Source: Lactobacillus equicursoris DSM 19284 = JCM 14600 = CIP 110162 (GTDB taxonomy: Bacteria > Bacillota > Bacilli > Lactobacillales > Lactobacillaceae). From it: 62,627 nucleotides of DNA. Under the pieces are notes generated by a model. The model worked only from the letters and a program-made list of their open reading frames with translations, did no database searches and was not told where the DNA came from. Numbering within the stretch: the first letter of the stretch is position 1; each line of letters opens with the position of its first letter. The DNA is taken from NCBI RefSeq assembly GCF_001434815.1, contig NZ_AZDU01000003.1:1-62627 (forward strand), in the 5' to 3' direction. Of this stretch, positions 25,756-35,212 are shown in pieces. The position numbers were made by a program, and so were the translations under genes.

Positions 25756-26676
25756 CTACACCAGCTTGTGCTCGTTATTGTAATGTTTGCGGCAGTACGT
25801 CAGTATGAACGCCTCAAAGCGCGTGACCGCTGGCGTCAAGAAGTGGTTAGCCTTTTTCACGATAAAAATTGGGTGGATGCCCACGTTGTCCTCGATGTGC
25901 AAAAGCTTCACCGTCTTCGGGTCCAGCTGCGGCAGGTGAGGGATCACAGCGACCCCGTAGCCCCAGTGGACGAAGCCAATGATGGTGTGGTCTTCCATCG
26001 TTTCCATAATGATCTTCGGCGTCAAACCGGCATTCTGGAACATCTTGTCCAGCCGCTTGCGCAGCCCGCTCTCCTTGCTGTAGTAGATCAGCGGGTACTT
26101 GGCTAGCTCGGCCAGGCTGACGGAATCCTTTTTAGCCAAAGGATTGGAAAAAGGCACCGCCGCCAGCATTTCCTGGTCCACCAAGTGGGTGATGGTTACT
26201 TCTTCTTCCAAGGCCGGCGTGTTCGGTGCTGAGGAAACGACCAAGTCCAGGTCGTCGTTGACCAGCTTTTCCACCAATTCCTCCGTCGTCCCTTGCACAA
26301 AGGAGAAGGAAATGTTCTCGGTGTCCGGCTCTTGCTTAAACTCGTAGATCAGCTGCGGGATCAGGTCCTGGCCCATGGTAAAAGTAAAGCCGACCCGGAT
26401 GTGGCCCCGGTTGATGTCTAAAAGCTCTGCGATGTACTCGTTGCCCTGATCTAGGTCGTTCAGGCCGCTTTTAACGTATTCCAGGTAAATCTTGCCGTAA
26501 TTGGTCAAGCGGATGTTGCGCCCGTTTTTTTCAAACAGGGGTACGCCCAATTCCTCTTCAATGCTGCTGATGGCATAGGACAAGGAAGGTTGTGAAATGC
26601 CTAATTTTTCCGCCGATTTGGCCATGTGCTCTGTCTTTGCTAGCTCGACAAAAAAGCGCAGGTGCCGAATATTCAT
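25756..26676 (-). CDS. LysR-family regulator divergent from the aroE1 operon
   Basis: 306 residues; N-terminal winged helix (MNIRHLRFFVELAKTEHMAKSAEKLGISQPSLSYAISSIE) and co-inducer domain. It faces the shikimate dehydrogenase operon, with a CATA-N7-TATG operator candidate 29 bp upstream of its own start. It most likely controls the aroE1-MFS-aroD operon in response to a pathway compound such as quinate or shikimate; the effector is inferred only from context. Confidence 0.88.
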   Translation of the reverse strand: MNIRHLRFFVELAKTEHMAKSAEKLGISQPSLSYAISSIEEELGVPLFEKNGRNIRLTNYGKIYLEYVKSGLNDLDQGNEYIAELLDINRGHIRVGFTFTMGQDLIPQLIYEFKQEPDTENISFSFVQGTTEELVEKLVNDDLDLVVSSAPNTPALEEEVTITHLVDQEMLAAVPFSNPLAKKDSVSLAELAKYPLIYYSKESGLRKRLDKMFQNAGLTPKIIMETMEDHTIIGFVHWGYGVAVIPHLPQLDPKTVKLLHIEDNVGIHPIFIVKKANHFLTPAVTRFEAFILTYCRKHYNNEHKLV

Positions 26677-26704
26677 GTTTGCCTCCTAAAAAAGCGCTAT
26701 TACT

Positions 26705-26719
26705 CATAAGCACGGTATG
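26705..26719. promoter_or_regulatory. LysR-type operator candidate
   Basis: CATAAGCACGGTATG, a CATA-N7-TATG inverted repeat with T-N11-A core, in the divergent gap between lysR and aroE1. Confidence 0.5.
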
Positions 26720-26816
26720 TCAATTTTTCCCATTCATACTTTATATTGTAGCGTGATTTAAAAAACAATAAAAGTCTTTGATTAATTAAAAGAAACAGCC
26801 TTATTTATTTTTACTT

Positions 26817-26830
26817 TTGAAAACGATAAC
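26817..26830. promoter_or_regulatory. cre site at the aroE1 operon promoter
   Basis: TGAAAACGATAACA fits the CcpA consensus fully and overlaps the likely -10 (CATAAT at 26829-26834), 53 bp before aroE1. Confidence 0.65.
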
Positions 26831-26882
26831 ATAATGGTGAATTGAGAAAAAAGTAACATGCTATTTTAAGGAGATTTTTAAT

Positions 26883-27815
26883 ATGGCAGACGAAAGAAAC
26901 AACGATATCGAAGAAACGACGATTAAGGGCGTTAACGGCCCAATTACTGGCTGGCTGGACGGCCACACTATCTTGGTTGGTCTGATGGCTTACCCAATCC
27001 GTCACACCATGTCACCAACCATGCACAACAACGCTTTTGCCAAGTTGGGCTTAAATGGTGCTTACCTTTGCTTTGAAATCGACAATGAAAAGTTGCCAGG
27101 TGCCATCGACGCCATCCGTACTTTGGACATGCGCGGCTCAAACGTTTCAATGCCTAACAAGAAAAAGGTTATCCCATACCTGGACAAGCTGGACAAGACT
27201 TCCCAAATGTGCGACGCCGTTAACACCATCGTTAACGACCACGGCGTACTCACTGGCTACACCACTGACGGCATGGGCTGGCTGAGATCCTTGAACAAGG
27301 ACGGCCAAGACGTTAAGGGCAAGGTGATCACTTTGGCTGGTGCCGGCGGCGCTGCTACTCCAATCGCTGTGACTGCTTCACTTTCTGGCGCTAAGGAAAT
27401 CCGCATCTTCAACTTGAACGACGACAAGTGGGAACAAGCAGTTAAGAACGTTGACACTATCAACAAGGAAACTGACTGCGTAGCAACTGTTCACCACTTG
27501 GAAGACAGAGAAGACTTCAAGAAGTCCATCGCTGAATCCGACATCTACTGCGACGCTACTAGCGTAGGGATGAACCCACTCCAAGACCAAACCTTGGTTG
27601 ACGACCCATCTTGGTTCCACGAAGACATGGTTGTTTCTGACACTGTTTACGCTCCTCGCAAGACCAAGTTGATGGAAGTTGCTGAAAAAGCTGGCGTAAA
27701 GCACATCTACAACGGGATCGGCATGATGATCGAACAAGGCGCTGCAGCCTTCAAATTGTGGACTGGCAAGGAAATGCCAACTGACTACATCCAAGAAATC
27801 ATGGACCAAAACTAG
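26883..27815 (+). CDS. Shikimate/quinate dehydrogenase 1
   Basis: 310 residues of the AroE/YdiB family. Substrate pocket: AYPIRHTMSPTMHN (Ser pair). Catalytic Lys93 lies in NVSMPNKK and Asp129 in GYTTDG. The nucleotide loop is GAGGAA (about 143-148). It interconverts 3-dehydroshikimate with shikimate, or dehydroquinate with quinate. It is longer than biosynthetic AroE (about 270-290) and lies with an MFS carrier and AroD rather than with other biosynthetic aro genes, which points to catabolic use. Codon use is highly biased. First gene of a cre-controlled operon. Confidence 0.9.
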   Translation: MADERNNDIEETTIKGVNGPITGWLDGHTILVGLMAYPIRHTMSPTMHNNAFAKLGLNGAYLCFEIDNEKLPGAIDAIRTLDMRGSNVSMPNKKKVIPYLDKLDKTSQMCDAVNTIVNDHGVLTGYTTDGMGWLRSLNKDGQDVKGKVITLAGAGGAATPIAVTASLSGAKEIRIFNLNDDKWEQAVKNVDTINKETDCVATVHHLEDREDFKKSIAESDIYCDATSVGMNPLQDQTLVDDPSWFHEDMVVSDTVYAPRKTKLMEVAEKAGVKHIYNGIGMMIEQGAAAFKLWTGKEMPTDYIQEIMDQN

Positions 27816-27837
27816 TAATTAAGTGAGAGTAAGAATC

Positions 27838-29055
27838 ATGAAAAAGAACAAATACCTCTTGACTGCTTTCATGCTATACATGAACTACTTTGTTCACGGC
27901 ATGGGCGTCATCATCATCTCCCAAAACGCGACCAACCTGGCCCACCAATGGGGCACGACTACCACGGGTGCGATCGCCGTTGTTTCTTCACTGGGGATCG
28001 GCCGGATCATCAACTTGCTGATTTCCGGTATTTTGTCTGACAAGTTTGGCCGGAAGCCTTTTGTCCAACTGGGGATCGTCTTCTACCTGGTCTTCTTCGT
28101 TGGCTTGCTCTTCTCTAAGAGCGTAACTGTGGCTTATGTCTTAGGGATCTGCGCCGGGATGGCCAACTCCTTCTTGGACACGGGTACTTACCCAGCCTTG
28201 ATGGAAATCTTCCCAGATGCAAAGGGTACTTCCAATGTTGTTTTGAAGGCCTTCATCTCAGGTGCTCAATTCCTGCTTCCATTCATCGTTAGCGGCTTGG
28301 CAAGCGCCGGGGCATGGTACGGCTGGTCCATCGTGATCCCAGCTGCCATCCTGGTCATCACTGGCATCTACTTCATCAAGGGTGCCTTCCCAGACTCTAA
28401 GGCTGTTGCCGCCGCTGAAGAAAAGAAGGCTGAAGAAGCTGAAGCAGCTGTTCAAAAGGAAAATGCTGCACCAGTTAAGTCCAACAAGTGGCTTGACGGT
28501 ACCCTCTTCATCCTTTACGGCTACATTTCTCAAGCTACCTTCTACATGGTCAGCCAGATGTTAACCCAATATGGTCAATCCATCAGCCACATGAGCGACA
28601 GCGCTGCTCACGCCCTGGTTTCCTGGTACTCATTAGGATCAATCTGCTGCGTTCTCTTTACTGCAGTTATCGGCAGCAAGTTCAAGGAAGTCCAATTGGT
28701 GCCAGTTTACACCTTGGGTGCCTTCATCGCCATCTTCTTGATGTGGGCTTACCCAGCTAACGCTGTTTTGATGGCAATCTTGGCCTTCGCGGTTGGTTTC
28801 TTTGCAGCCGGCGGCGTAATGCAGCTGGGGTTGACTGTCATGGCCGACTTCTTCCCAGCTGGCAAGGGGACGGTTACTGGCTTCTTCTACACGGCCGGTT
28901 CTATCGCTTCCTTCACCATTCCGTTGGTGATCAACGCTTTGCCAGGGATGAGAGAAGTTATGTTCTTTGACGTGATCGTTGCTTTGCTTGGCTTTATCGA
29001 CACTAGCCTCATCGCCATTCGTTACAAGCACTTATTCGGTTCACTGAAGAAGTAG
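27838..29055 (+). CDS. MFS transporter in the shikimate/quinate operon
   Basis: 405 residues, twelve predicted helices, with DKFGRKPFVQLG as the loop 2-3 motif and a charged Ala/Glu-rich central loop (AAAEEKKAEEAEAAVQKE). It starts 22 bp after aroE1; an in-frame GTG lies upstream but the ATG at 27838 is the better start. Position between aroE1 and aroD suggests uptake of quinate, shikimate or a related acid. Highly biased codons. Confidence 0.87.
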   Translation: MKKNKYLLTAFMLYMNYFVHGMGVIIISQNATNLAHQWGTTTTGAIAVVSSLGIGRIINLLISGILSDKFGRKPFVQLGIVFYLVFFVGLLFSKSVTVAYVLGICAGMANSFLDTGTYPALMEIFPDAKGTSNVVLKAFISGAQFLLPFIVSGLASAGAWYGWSIVIPAAILVITGIYFIKGAFPDSKAVAAAEEKKAEEAEAAVQKENAAPVKSNKWLDGTLFILYGYISQATFYMVSQMLTQYGQSISHMSDSAAHALVSWYSLGSICCVLFTAVIGSKFKEVQLVPVYTLGAFIAIFLMWAYPANAVLMAILAFAVGFFAAGGVMQLGLTVMADFFPAGKGTVTGFFYTAGSIASFTIPLVINALPGMREVMFFDVIVALLGFIDTSLIAIRYKHLFGSLKK

Positions 29056-29080
29056 ATTTTTTAAAAAATAGGGGATAAAA

Positions 29081-29839
29081 ATGGCTACTGTAAAAGTTAG
29101 AAATATGGTTTTGGGCGAAGGCTTGCCAAAAATTGCCGTACCAAACGTGGGGACTAGCGAAGAAGAAATCTTGGCTTCTTCCAAGAAAATTGCAGCCGCT
29201 AAGCCAGACATCATGGAATGGCGGATCGACTACTACGAAGCCGGCATCAAGGACAACGAAAAGTTGATTGCCACTGCTAAAAAAATCCGTGAAACGGTCG
29301 GCGAATTGCCAGTCTTGGTAACCTTTAGAACCAAGAACGAAGGCGGCGTTTTGGAACTGGGCGAAGACGAATACCTGGACCTGGTACAAACCGTGATCGT
29401 AAACCGCTTGGGTGATGCCGTTGACGTAGAACTTTTCCATGACGAAAAGCGCGTTAAGGAAATCGTAGCTCAAGCCCACAACTACAACGTGGTAGTGATC
29501 ATGAGCAACCACGACTTTGAAAAGGTGCCAGCTAAGGACGTCATCGAATTCCGCTTGAAGAAGATGGCTGAACTGGGCGCCGACGTGCCAAAACTGGCCT
29601 GCATGCCGCATAGCGCTGACGACGTTTTGACCTTGCTCAGCGCCACTAATGACGTGCACAAGGAATTGGCTAACCCAATCATCACCATGGCCATGGCTGA
29701 CCTAGGCAAGGTTAGCCGGGTGGCTGGTCAAGTCTTCGGTTCTTGCCTCTCCTTTGGGGCGGTTGGCAAGGTTTCAGCACCAGGTCAATTGTCAATTGAA
29801 GACCTGCGCAACGCCGAACAATACTTGGAATTGCACTAA
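29081..29839 (+). CDS. aroD: 3-dehydroquinate dehydratase, type I
   Basis: 252 residues. Type I (Schiff-base) signatures: EWRIDYYE with the active Glu, MSNHDFEKVP with the catalytic His, and VPKLACMP with the Schiff-base Lys. It dehydrates 3-dehydroquinate to 3-dehydroshikimate. Third gene of the operon, 25 bp after the transporter. Between the quinate- and shikimate-type dehydrogenases it gives a complete route between quinate and shikimate. Biased codons like its neighbours. Confidence 0.94.
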   Translation: MATVKVRNMVLGEGLPKIAVPNVGTSEEEILASSKKIAAAKPDIMEWRIDYYEAGIKDNEKLIATAKKIRETVGELPVLVTFRTKNEGGVLELGEDEYLDLVQTVIVNRLGDAVDVELFHDEKRVKEIVAQAHNYNVVVIMSNHDFEKVPAKDVIEFRLKKMAELGADVPKLACMPHSADDVLTLLSATNDVHKELANPIITMAMADLGKVSRVAGQVFGSCLSFGAVGKVSAPGQLSIEDLRNAEQYLELH

Positions 29840-29871
29840 TTTTCACTCAACTCTCTAAATCTTAATAAGCT

Positions 29872-29902
29872 AAAAAGCTCTCCTGCAACAGGGGGGCTTT
29901 TT
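29872..29902 (+). terminator. Terminator after aroD
   Basis: Stem AAAAAGCTCTCCTG/CAGGGGGGCTTTTT with a three-base loop. The second dehydrogenase gene starts 18 bp later, so read-through would be needed unless a hidden promoter exists. Confidence 0.8.
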
Positions 29903-29920
29903 GGCAGATAGGACTAAAAA

Positions 29921-30853
29921 ATGCAAGACGAAAGAAACAACGACATTAATGAAACAGCGATTACTGGCGTGACCGGTCCCATCACCGACTGGCTGGACGG
30001 ACACACGATCCTGGTCGGCCTCTTGGCTAACCCCATCCGCCACTCGGTTTCCCCAACCATGCACAACAACGCCTTTGCCAAGCTGGGCTTAAACGGGCTC
30101 TACCTCTGCTTTGAGGTGGAGGGTGACCGGCTTGAAGGGGCGGTGAAGGCCATTAGGATGCTGGGGATGCGGGGCGCCAACGTTTCTATGCCCAATAAAA
30201 AAGCGATTATTCCGTACTTAGACAAGCTGGACAAGACGGCTGAAATGTGCGGCGCTGTCAATACGGTAGTTAACGATCACGGCGTCTTGACCGGCTACAC
30301 TACAGACGGGATTGGCTGGGTCAACTCCTTGAAAGAAGACGGCCAAGAGGTTGCTGGCAAGGTGATTACCCTAGCCGGTGCCGGCGGTGCCGCGATTCCG
30401 ATTGCCGTGTCCAGCGCCTTGGCGGGTGCTGCGGAAATCCGGATTTTTAACATCCATGACCGGAACTGGGAACCGGCTAAGGAAAAGGTTGCCTTAATCA
30501 ACCAAGAGACGGACTGCCGTTGCAGCCTGAACGCGATGGAAAACAAGGAAGCCTTCAAAAAGTCGATTGCGGAATCCGACATCTACTGCGACGCGACCGG
30601 GGTAGGGATGCCGCCACTAGACGATTTGTCCCTAGTCGAAGATCCATCTTGGCTGCACGAGGACATGGTGGTCAGCGACACGGTCTACCAGCCGCGGGAA
30701 ACCAAGCTGATGAAGATTGCGAAAAAGGCTGGAGTGAAGCACATCTACAATGGCCTAGGCATGGTTGTTGGCCAAGGTGCCGCTTCCTTTAAGCTGTGGA
30801 CGGGCAAGGAGATGCCGGTCGACTACATCAGCAAGATTGTAGATGAGGCGTAG
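29921..30853 (+). CDS. Shikimate/quinate dehydrogenase 2
   Basis: 310 residues, a close paralogue of the protein at 26883-27815 with the same catalytic Lys (NVSMPNKK), Asp (GYTTDG) and GAGGAA loop, and differing mainly in the nucleotide half (INQETDCRCSLNAMENKE). Codon use is ordinary, unlike the strongly biased first copy, so it is expressed less or at another time. The ribosome site is weak (AGGA) and a terminator lies just upstream. The two paralogues may divide quinate and shikimate, or NAD and NADP, between them. Confidence 0.88.
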   Translation: MQDERNNDINETAITGVTGPITDWLDGHTILVGLLANPIRHSVSPTMHNNAFAKLGLNGLYLCFEVEGDRLEGAVKAIRMLGMRGANVSMPNKKAIIPYLDKLDKTAEMCGAVNTVVNDHGVLTGYTTDGIGWVNSLKEDGQEVAGKVITLAGAGGAAIPIAVSSALAGAAEIRIFNIHDRNWEPAKEKVALINQETDCRCSLNAMENKEAFKKSIAESDIYCDATGVGMPPLDDLSLVEDPSWLHEDMVVSDTVYQPRETKLMKIAKKAGVKHIYNGLGMVVGQGAASFKLWTGKEMPVDYISKIVDEA

Positions 30854-30854
30854 C

Positions 30855-30883
30855 AAAAAGGCGTCCAGTTGGATGCCTTTTTT
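30855..30883 (+). terminator. Terminator after dehydrogenase 2
   Basis: A-run, stem GGCGTCC/GGATGCC with one wobble, loop AGTT, T-run. Confidence 0.85.
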
Positions 30884-30919
30884 AATTAAATATTTTGATT
30901 AATAATTAAAAAAATACTT

Positions 30920-30948
30920 TTGGTAAGCGCTTTAAAGATTGATATGAT
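30920..30948 (+). promoter_or_regulatory. Promoter with overlapping cre-like site
   Basis: TTGGTA, 17-bp spacer, TATGAT. The sequence GGTAAGCGCTTTAA (30922-30935) resembles cre and covers the -35, so CcpA repression of the following MFS gene is likely. Confidence 0.6.
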
Positions 30949-30993
30949 AGTAATAGATGCTTTGATCGTTAATTGAGAGAAAGGGTGGAAACT

Positions 30994-32187
30994 ATGACTG
31001 AAACTAAAGAAAAACGCTATGGATCAACGACAGCTGCAATCTACTTTTCCTACTTTATTATGGGGCTGGGGATGTCGCTTCTAGCCCAATTTAAGCCAGA
31101 ATTTGCCAAGCTCTGGCATACCAATATTGCCGGCGTTTTAGCCGTGGGCGGGGCTGTCGGGATTGGGGGGATTATCTCCATTCTAATTACCGGTCCAGTT
31201 TCAGATAAATTTGGCCGCCGGATCAGCGCCGTAATTGGTCACTTGGGCTGGGCCATTTACTACATCGGCCTGCTTTACGCACCAAACCAGACGGTAGCTT
31301 ATATCATTGCGATTATTGGCGGGATTTCCAACTCCTTCTTGAACTCCTCCAACTTCCCAACCTTGATGGAGATTTTCCCGAAAGCTGCCTCAGCAGCAGG
31401 TCTGATGTCAAAATTTGCCATCAACTTAGGCCAATTCTTCTTGCCAATAGCGATTATGCTGGGCGGCTTTATCGGCCTGCCTTACCGGGTGGTCTTTATG
31501 GCAACGGGGATCTTCTACCTAGCCCTGGCGGTTATTTTAATCTTTGCCCCATACCCAAGCCAGGTAGCAAAGGCCAAAACTGAGACCCAAGCAGAAGTTC
31601 CTGCACAAAAGCACCGCTTTAACGTCGGCACGGTCTGCTTGATCTTGATGGGCTTCACGACGACAGCAGCCTTTCTTTTATGGATCAACACCTACCAAGA
31701 ACTTGCCCGGTCATACGGCATCAGCCAGCCAAGTACCCTGCAGTCGGTTTATGCAATTGGGGCTTCAGTGGCAGTCTTGTTTAATTCCTTGATTGTTAAA
31801 AAGGGTGTTAAGGAAATCGATATTTTGATTTACTACCCTTTGATTACGGCAGTCGGCTTGGCTCTAGCTTACTTCATCCAAAAGCCATGGATCCTCTATG
31901 TCACTAGTTTGGTAGTTGGTTTCTTTGCGGCTAGTGGCTTGTACCAATTAACCTTGGCGGTTTTAGGTAAACTGTATGCGGACATGAAGGCCACGGCTCA
32001 GTCTTGGGCCGGCTTCTTCTCCGCCTTTGCTAACTTTGCCATTATTTCACTTGCAGCCTGGATCACCAGTATTTCTGGCAGCAGTGCTCCGCGTAATATT
32101 GTGATTTTGAACGTTATCAACATGCTGGTCAGCACGATTTTGGCAATTATGGTTAAAGGCAGCAGCCACAAGGAAAAGAGTAAATAA
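30994..32187 (+). CDS. MFS transporter 2 of the island
   Basis: 397 residues with twelve predicted helices and the DKFGRRISAVIG loop motif; a short basic C-terminus. An in-frame start exists upstream, but GGGTGG is placed for the ATG at 30994. Similar in build to the carrier at 27838. Its own cre-marked promoter and the convergent LysR gene suggest a separately controlled carrier for a related acid. Confidence 0.85.
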   Translation: MTETKEKRYGSTTAAIYFSYFIMGLGMSLLAQFKPEFAKLWHTNIAGVLAVGGAVGIGGIISILITGPVSDKFGRRISAVIGHLGWAIYYIGLLYAPNQTVAYIIAIIGGISNSFLNSSNFPTLMEIFPKAASAAGLMSKFAINLGQFFLPIAIMLGGFIGLPYRVVFMATGIFYLALAVILIFAPYPSQVAKAKTETQAEVPAQKHRFNVGTVCLILMGFTTTAAFLLWINTYQELARSYGISQPSTLQSVYAIGASVAVLFNSLIVKKGVKEIDILIYYPLITAVGLALAYFIQKPWILYVTSLVVGFFAASGLYQLTLAVLGKLYADMKATAQSWAGFFSAFANFAIISLAAWITSISGSSAPRNIVILNVINMLVSTILAIMVKGSSHKEKSK

Positions 32188-32208
32188 TCTTTAATTTTAA
32201 ACAGCATG

Positions 32209-32240
32209 AAAAAGAGGCAGACGAAAGTCTGCCTCTTTTT
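32209..32240. terminator. Bidirectional terminator between MFS 2 and lysR
   Basis: 14-bp perfect stem AAAAAGAGGCAGAC with a GAAA tetraloop. Confidence 0.92.
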
Positions 32241-33172
32241 TAATGGATTGAAGGATTTAAGTTGGCTTCTTGGAAGTCTTTGATCAGGTCTTCAATGGCC
32301 GGCGTGAGTTTCTTGCCCTTTTTGACGCCGATAAAGTAGGTGATGCGCATTAAGTCGGGATCAATCGGGTAAAGATTGATTGGCTGCTGCCGCATCCGCT
32401 TGATGATGCTGGCTGCTGAAATGGTTAGACCCAGACCGTGGATGGCCAGGTTGGTCGCCGTAATCACGCTATCAGAGGTCACCACGATGTGGGGCACAAC
32501 ATGGTAGTTTTGGAAAATCCCGTTAATTTGCCGGCGGATGGCTGAGCCAGAAGTACTGAGAATAAAGGGCTCTTGCAAAAGCGTCTTGAGATCATAAGTG
32601 CTTGGGTCCAATATGAATTCTCCCGGAATAAAGAACTTGGACCGCGCAGGGATTACTACGTAATATGGCTCGCCCCCGTTGATATAAGCCTGGATGTTGT
32701 TATCCAGGGTTTCGGGCGTTTGGCCCATGTAGACTTCTGCTTGGTCACCCAAGATGCGCTCTTCGCTTTGGTGGGGGAAGCCTTCCAAAATCTGAGCCTT
32801 CACATTGTTATGACTGGCTAAAAAAGGCGGAATAATTTCAGGCAGCAAAAAAGTGCCCAGGGTTTCCAAAACAGTGATCCGGATGATTTCCCGGTCACGG
32901 TATTGTTCGCTATAGCGCTCTAAGCGAGAATTGAGCTTTTGTCTTTGAGCTGACACATTTTCTAAATATTGATAGTAGATTTGTCCTGCTTCCGTTAGGG
33001 TAAAGGGCGTTTGCTTACGGTTGACAATCGTGGCCCCCAGCTCTTTTTCCACTCTTTTGATTAGTTGAGTCAGGTAGGGCTGAGAAATGTAGAGTTCGCC
33101 GGCTGCCTTGGTAAAGTTGCTGTGTTTGAGCAGGGCTTCAAGGTAGGTTAGCATTATGTCTGGATCGTGCAT
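32240..33172 (-). CDS. LysR-family regulator divergent from flavoprotein 2
   Basis: 310 residues; winged helix at the N-terminus (LTYLEALLKHSNFTKAAGELYISQPYLTQLIKRVEKE) and co-inducer domain. The frame is open further upstream, but AAGGAA before the ATG at 33172 and domain alignment fix the start. It is divergent from the flavoprotein gene at 33311, with a GTTAT-N11-ATAAC repeat between them, so it probably controls that gene and perhaps the carrier next to it. Confidence 0.85.
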   Translation of the reverse strand: MHDPDIMLTYLEALLKHSNFTKAAGELYISQPYLTQLIKRVEKELGATIVNRKQTPFTLTEAGQIYYQYLENVSAQRQKLNSRLERYSEQYRDREIIRITVLETLGTFLLPEIIPPFLASHNNVKAQILEGFPHQSEERILGDQAEVYMGQTPETLDNNIQAYINGGEPYYVVIPARSKFFIPGEFILDPSTYDLKTLLQEPFILSTSGSAIRRQINGIFQNYHVVPHIVVTSDSVITATNLAIHGLGLTISAASIIKRMRQQPINLYPIDPDLMRITYFIGVKKGKKLTPAIEDLIKDFQEANLNPSIH

Positions 33173-33260
33173 TTTATCATTCCTTACGTCAATAATATTT
33201 TTGTTATCGTTCCCTATAATAACACAAGTATTTCCCAAAGTGTAAGTGCTGGCCGTATAA

Positions 33261-33289
33261 TTGACATATAACAAGTAAACGATTACAAA
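33261..33289 (+). promoter_or_regulatory. Promoter of flavoprotein 2 with cre-like site
   Basis: TTGACA, 17-bp spacer, TACAAA. AGTAAACGATTACA (33274-33287) fits cre with one change and lies across the spacer and -10. Confidence 0.6.
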
Positions 33290-33310
33290 AAGACGAAAAG
33301 GAGAAAAATT

Positions 33311-35194
33311 ATGTCAATGAATCCAGGTACCTACAAGGTTAAGGCAAAGGGACACGGCTCAAGCTTCATGCCAATGGAAGTTACTTTATCAGCAGACAAG
33401 GTTGAAAAGATCGAAGTTGACGCCAGCGGTGAAACTAGCGGGATCGCTGATGAAGTCTTCAAGCGCTTGCCACAAGCTATCATCGCCGGCCAAACTTTGA
33501 ACGTTGACGCCGTTTCTGGTGCCTCAATTTCCAGCCAAGGTGTGATTGATGGGGTAGCTGATGCCATTAACGAAGCCGGCGGTGATGCTGAAGAATGGAA
33601 GAAGCGGGCAAAGCCGGAAGCTGCTGCTAGTGAAGATGCTGAATATACCACTGACGTTGTTGTCATCGGTGCCGGCGGGGCTGGTCTGGCTGCTGCTACG
33701 CGCTCAATCCAACACGATAAGCAAGTTGTTATTTTAGAAAAGTTTCCACAAATCGGTGGTAACACTACCCGTGCTGGTGGTCCAATGAACGCTGCTGAAC
33801 CAGAATGGCAAAAGCAATTTAAGTCCTTGCCAGGTGAAAAGGAAACCCTGGAAGAATTGGCAGCAATGCCAACTAGCGAAATTGATCCAGAATACGTTAA
33901 GGACTTTGAAGAACTTCGTGACCAAATCAAGGACTACGTTGACTCTGGTGCTGACTACCTCTTTGACTCAGTTCGTCTGCACGAAATCCAAACTTACTTG
34001 GGCGGCAAGCGGACTGACTTAAATGGCAACGAAATCCACGGTAAGTACGACTTGGTTAACACGCTGGTTAACAATGTGTTGGACTCAGTTAAGTGGTTGA
34101 CTGACTTGGGCGTTGACTTTGACAGAAGTGACGTTACCATGCCAGTTGGAGCCTTGTGGCGTCGTGGCCATAAGCCAGTTGAACCAATGGGCTACGCCTT
34201 TATCCACGTATTAGGCGACTGGGTAAAGGCTCATGGTGCAACTGTTTTGACGGAAACCCGTGCTAAGCACCTGATCATTGAAAATGGCAAGGTAACTGGC
34301 GTCATCGCTGAAAAGACTGATGGCTCTAAGGTAACGGTTCACGCTAAGAGCGTCATCTTGACGGCTGGTGGCTTTGGGGCCAACACCAAGATGGTGCAAA
34401 AGTACAACACTTACTGGGAACATATTGATGACGACATCGCCACCACCAACTCCCCAGCCATCACTGGTGACGGAATTGCCCTGGGTCAAGAAGCAGGCGC
34501 TGCTTTAACTGGGATGGGCTTCATCCAATTGATGCCAGTTTCTGACCCAGTAACGGGTGAACTCTTCACTGGTCTGCAAACTCCACCAGAAAACTTCATC
34601 ATGGTTAATAAAGAAGGCAAGCGTTTTGTTAATGAATTTGCTGAACGCGACACTTTGGCTAAGGCAGCGATTGCCAACGGCGGCCTTTTCTACTTGATTG
34701 CCGATGATGAAATCAAGAAGACTGCTTACAACACCACTCAAGAATCGATCGATGCCCAAGTGGCAGCTGGCACCCTCTTTAGAGATGACACTCTGGAAGG
34801 CTTGGCAAAGCAAGTAGGCATGGACCCAGAAGTCTTGGTTAACACCATCAAGAAGTACAACTCTTACGTTGATGCTGGTCATGACCCAGAATTTGGCAAG
34901 AGTGCCTTCCACTTGAAGTGCGAAAAGGCGCCATTCTACGCAACCCCTCGTAAGCCAGCTATCCACCACACGATGGGCGGTTTGGTAATTGACACTAAGG
35001 CTCACGTTTTGGACGAAGAAGGCCACGTCATTCCAGGTCTGTACTCAGCTGGTGAAAATGCTGGTGGCTTGCACGCCGGCAACCGTTTGGGCGGTAACTC
35101 ATTGGCTGACATCTTTACCTTCGGCCGGATTGCCGCTGACACGGCTAACGAAGAAAATGCCACCGTTGACGCAGCTAGCGGCGCGTCTCACTAA
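33311..35194 (+). CDS. FMN/FAD-dependent fumarate-reductase-type enzyme 2
   Basis: 627 residues. FMN domain (about 5-90) ends in DAVSGAS, with Ser72 as the expected covalent FMN site. FAD domain: [16 protein letters not shown] (about 116-131). Active-site segments of fumarate reductases are seen as [10 protein letters not shown] (Arg) and [11 protein letters not shown] (His and Arg). No signal peptide, heme or NADH module. The C-terminus ends DAASGASH, again copying the flavinylation motif. Substrate could be fumarate, shikimate-type or cinnamate-type acids. A DUF2798-like membrane protein gene follows after 18 bp. Confidence 0.92.
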   Translation: MSMNPGTYKVKAKGHGSSFMPMEVTLSADKVEKIEVDASGETSGIADEVFKRLPQAIIAGQTLNVDAVSGASISSQGVIDGVADAINEAGGDAEEWKKRAKPEAAASEDAEYTTDVVVIGAGGAGLAAATRSIQHDKQVVILEKFPQIGGNTTRAGGPMNAAEPEWQKQFKSLPGEKETLEELAAMPTSEIDPEYVKDFEELRDQIKDYVDSGADYLFDSVRLHEIQTYLGGKRTDLNGNEIHGKYDLVNTLVNNVLDSVKWLTDLGVDFDRSDVTMPVGALWRRGHKPVEPMGYAFIHVLGDWVKAHGATVLTETRAKHLIIENGKVTGVIAEKTDGSKVTVHAKSVILTAGGFGANTKMVQKYNTYWEHIDDDIATTNSPAITGDGIALGQEAGAALTGMGFIQLMPVSDPVTGELFTGLQTPPENFIMVNKEGKRFVNEFAERDTLAKAAIANGGLFYLIADDEIKKTAYNTTQESIDAQVAAGTLFRDDTLEGLAKQVGMDPEVLVNTIKKYNSYVDAGHDPEFGKSAFHLKCEKAPFYATPRKPAIHHTMGGLVIDTKAHVLDEEGHVIPGLYSAGENAGGLHAGNRLGGNSLADIFTFGRIAADTANEENATVDAASGASH

Positions 35195-35212
35195 AAAAAG
35201 CGAGGAAATAGT

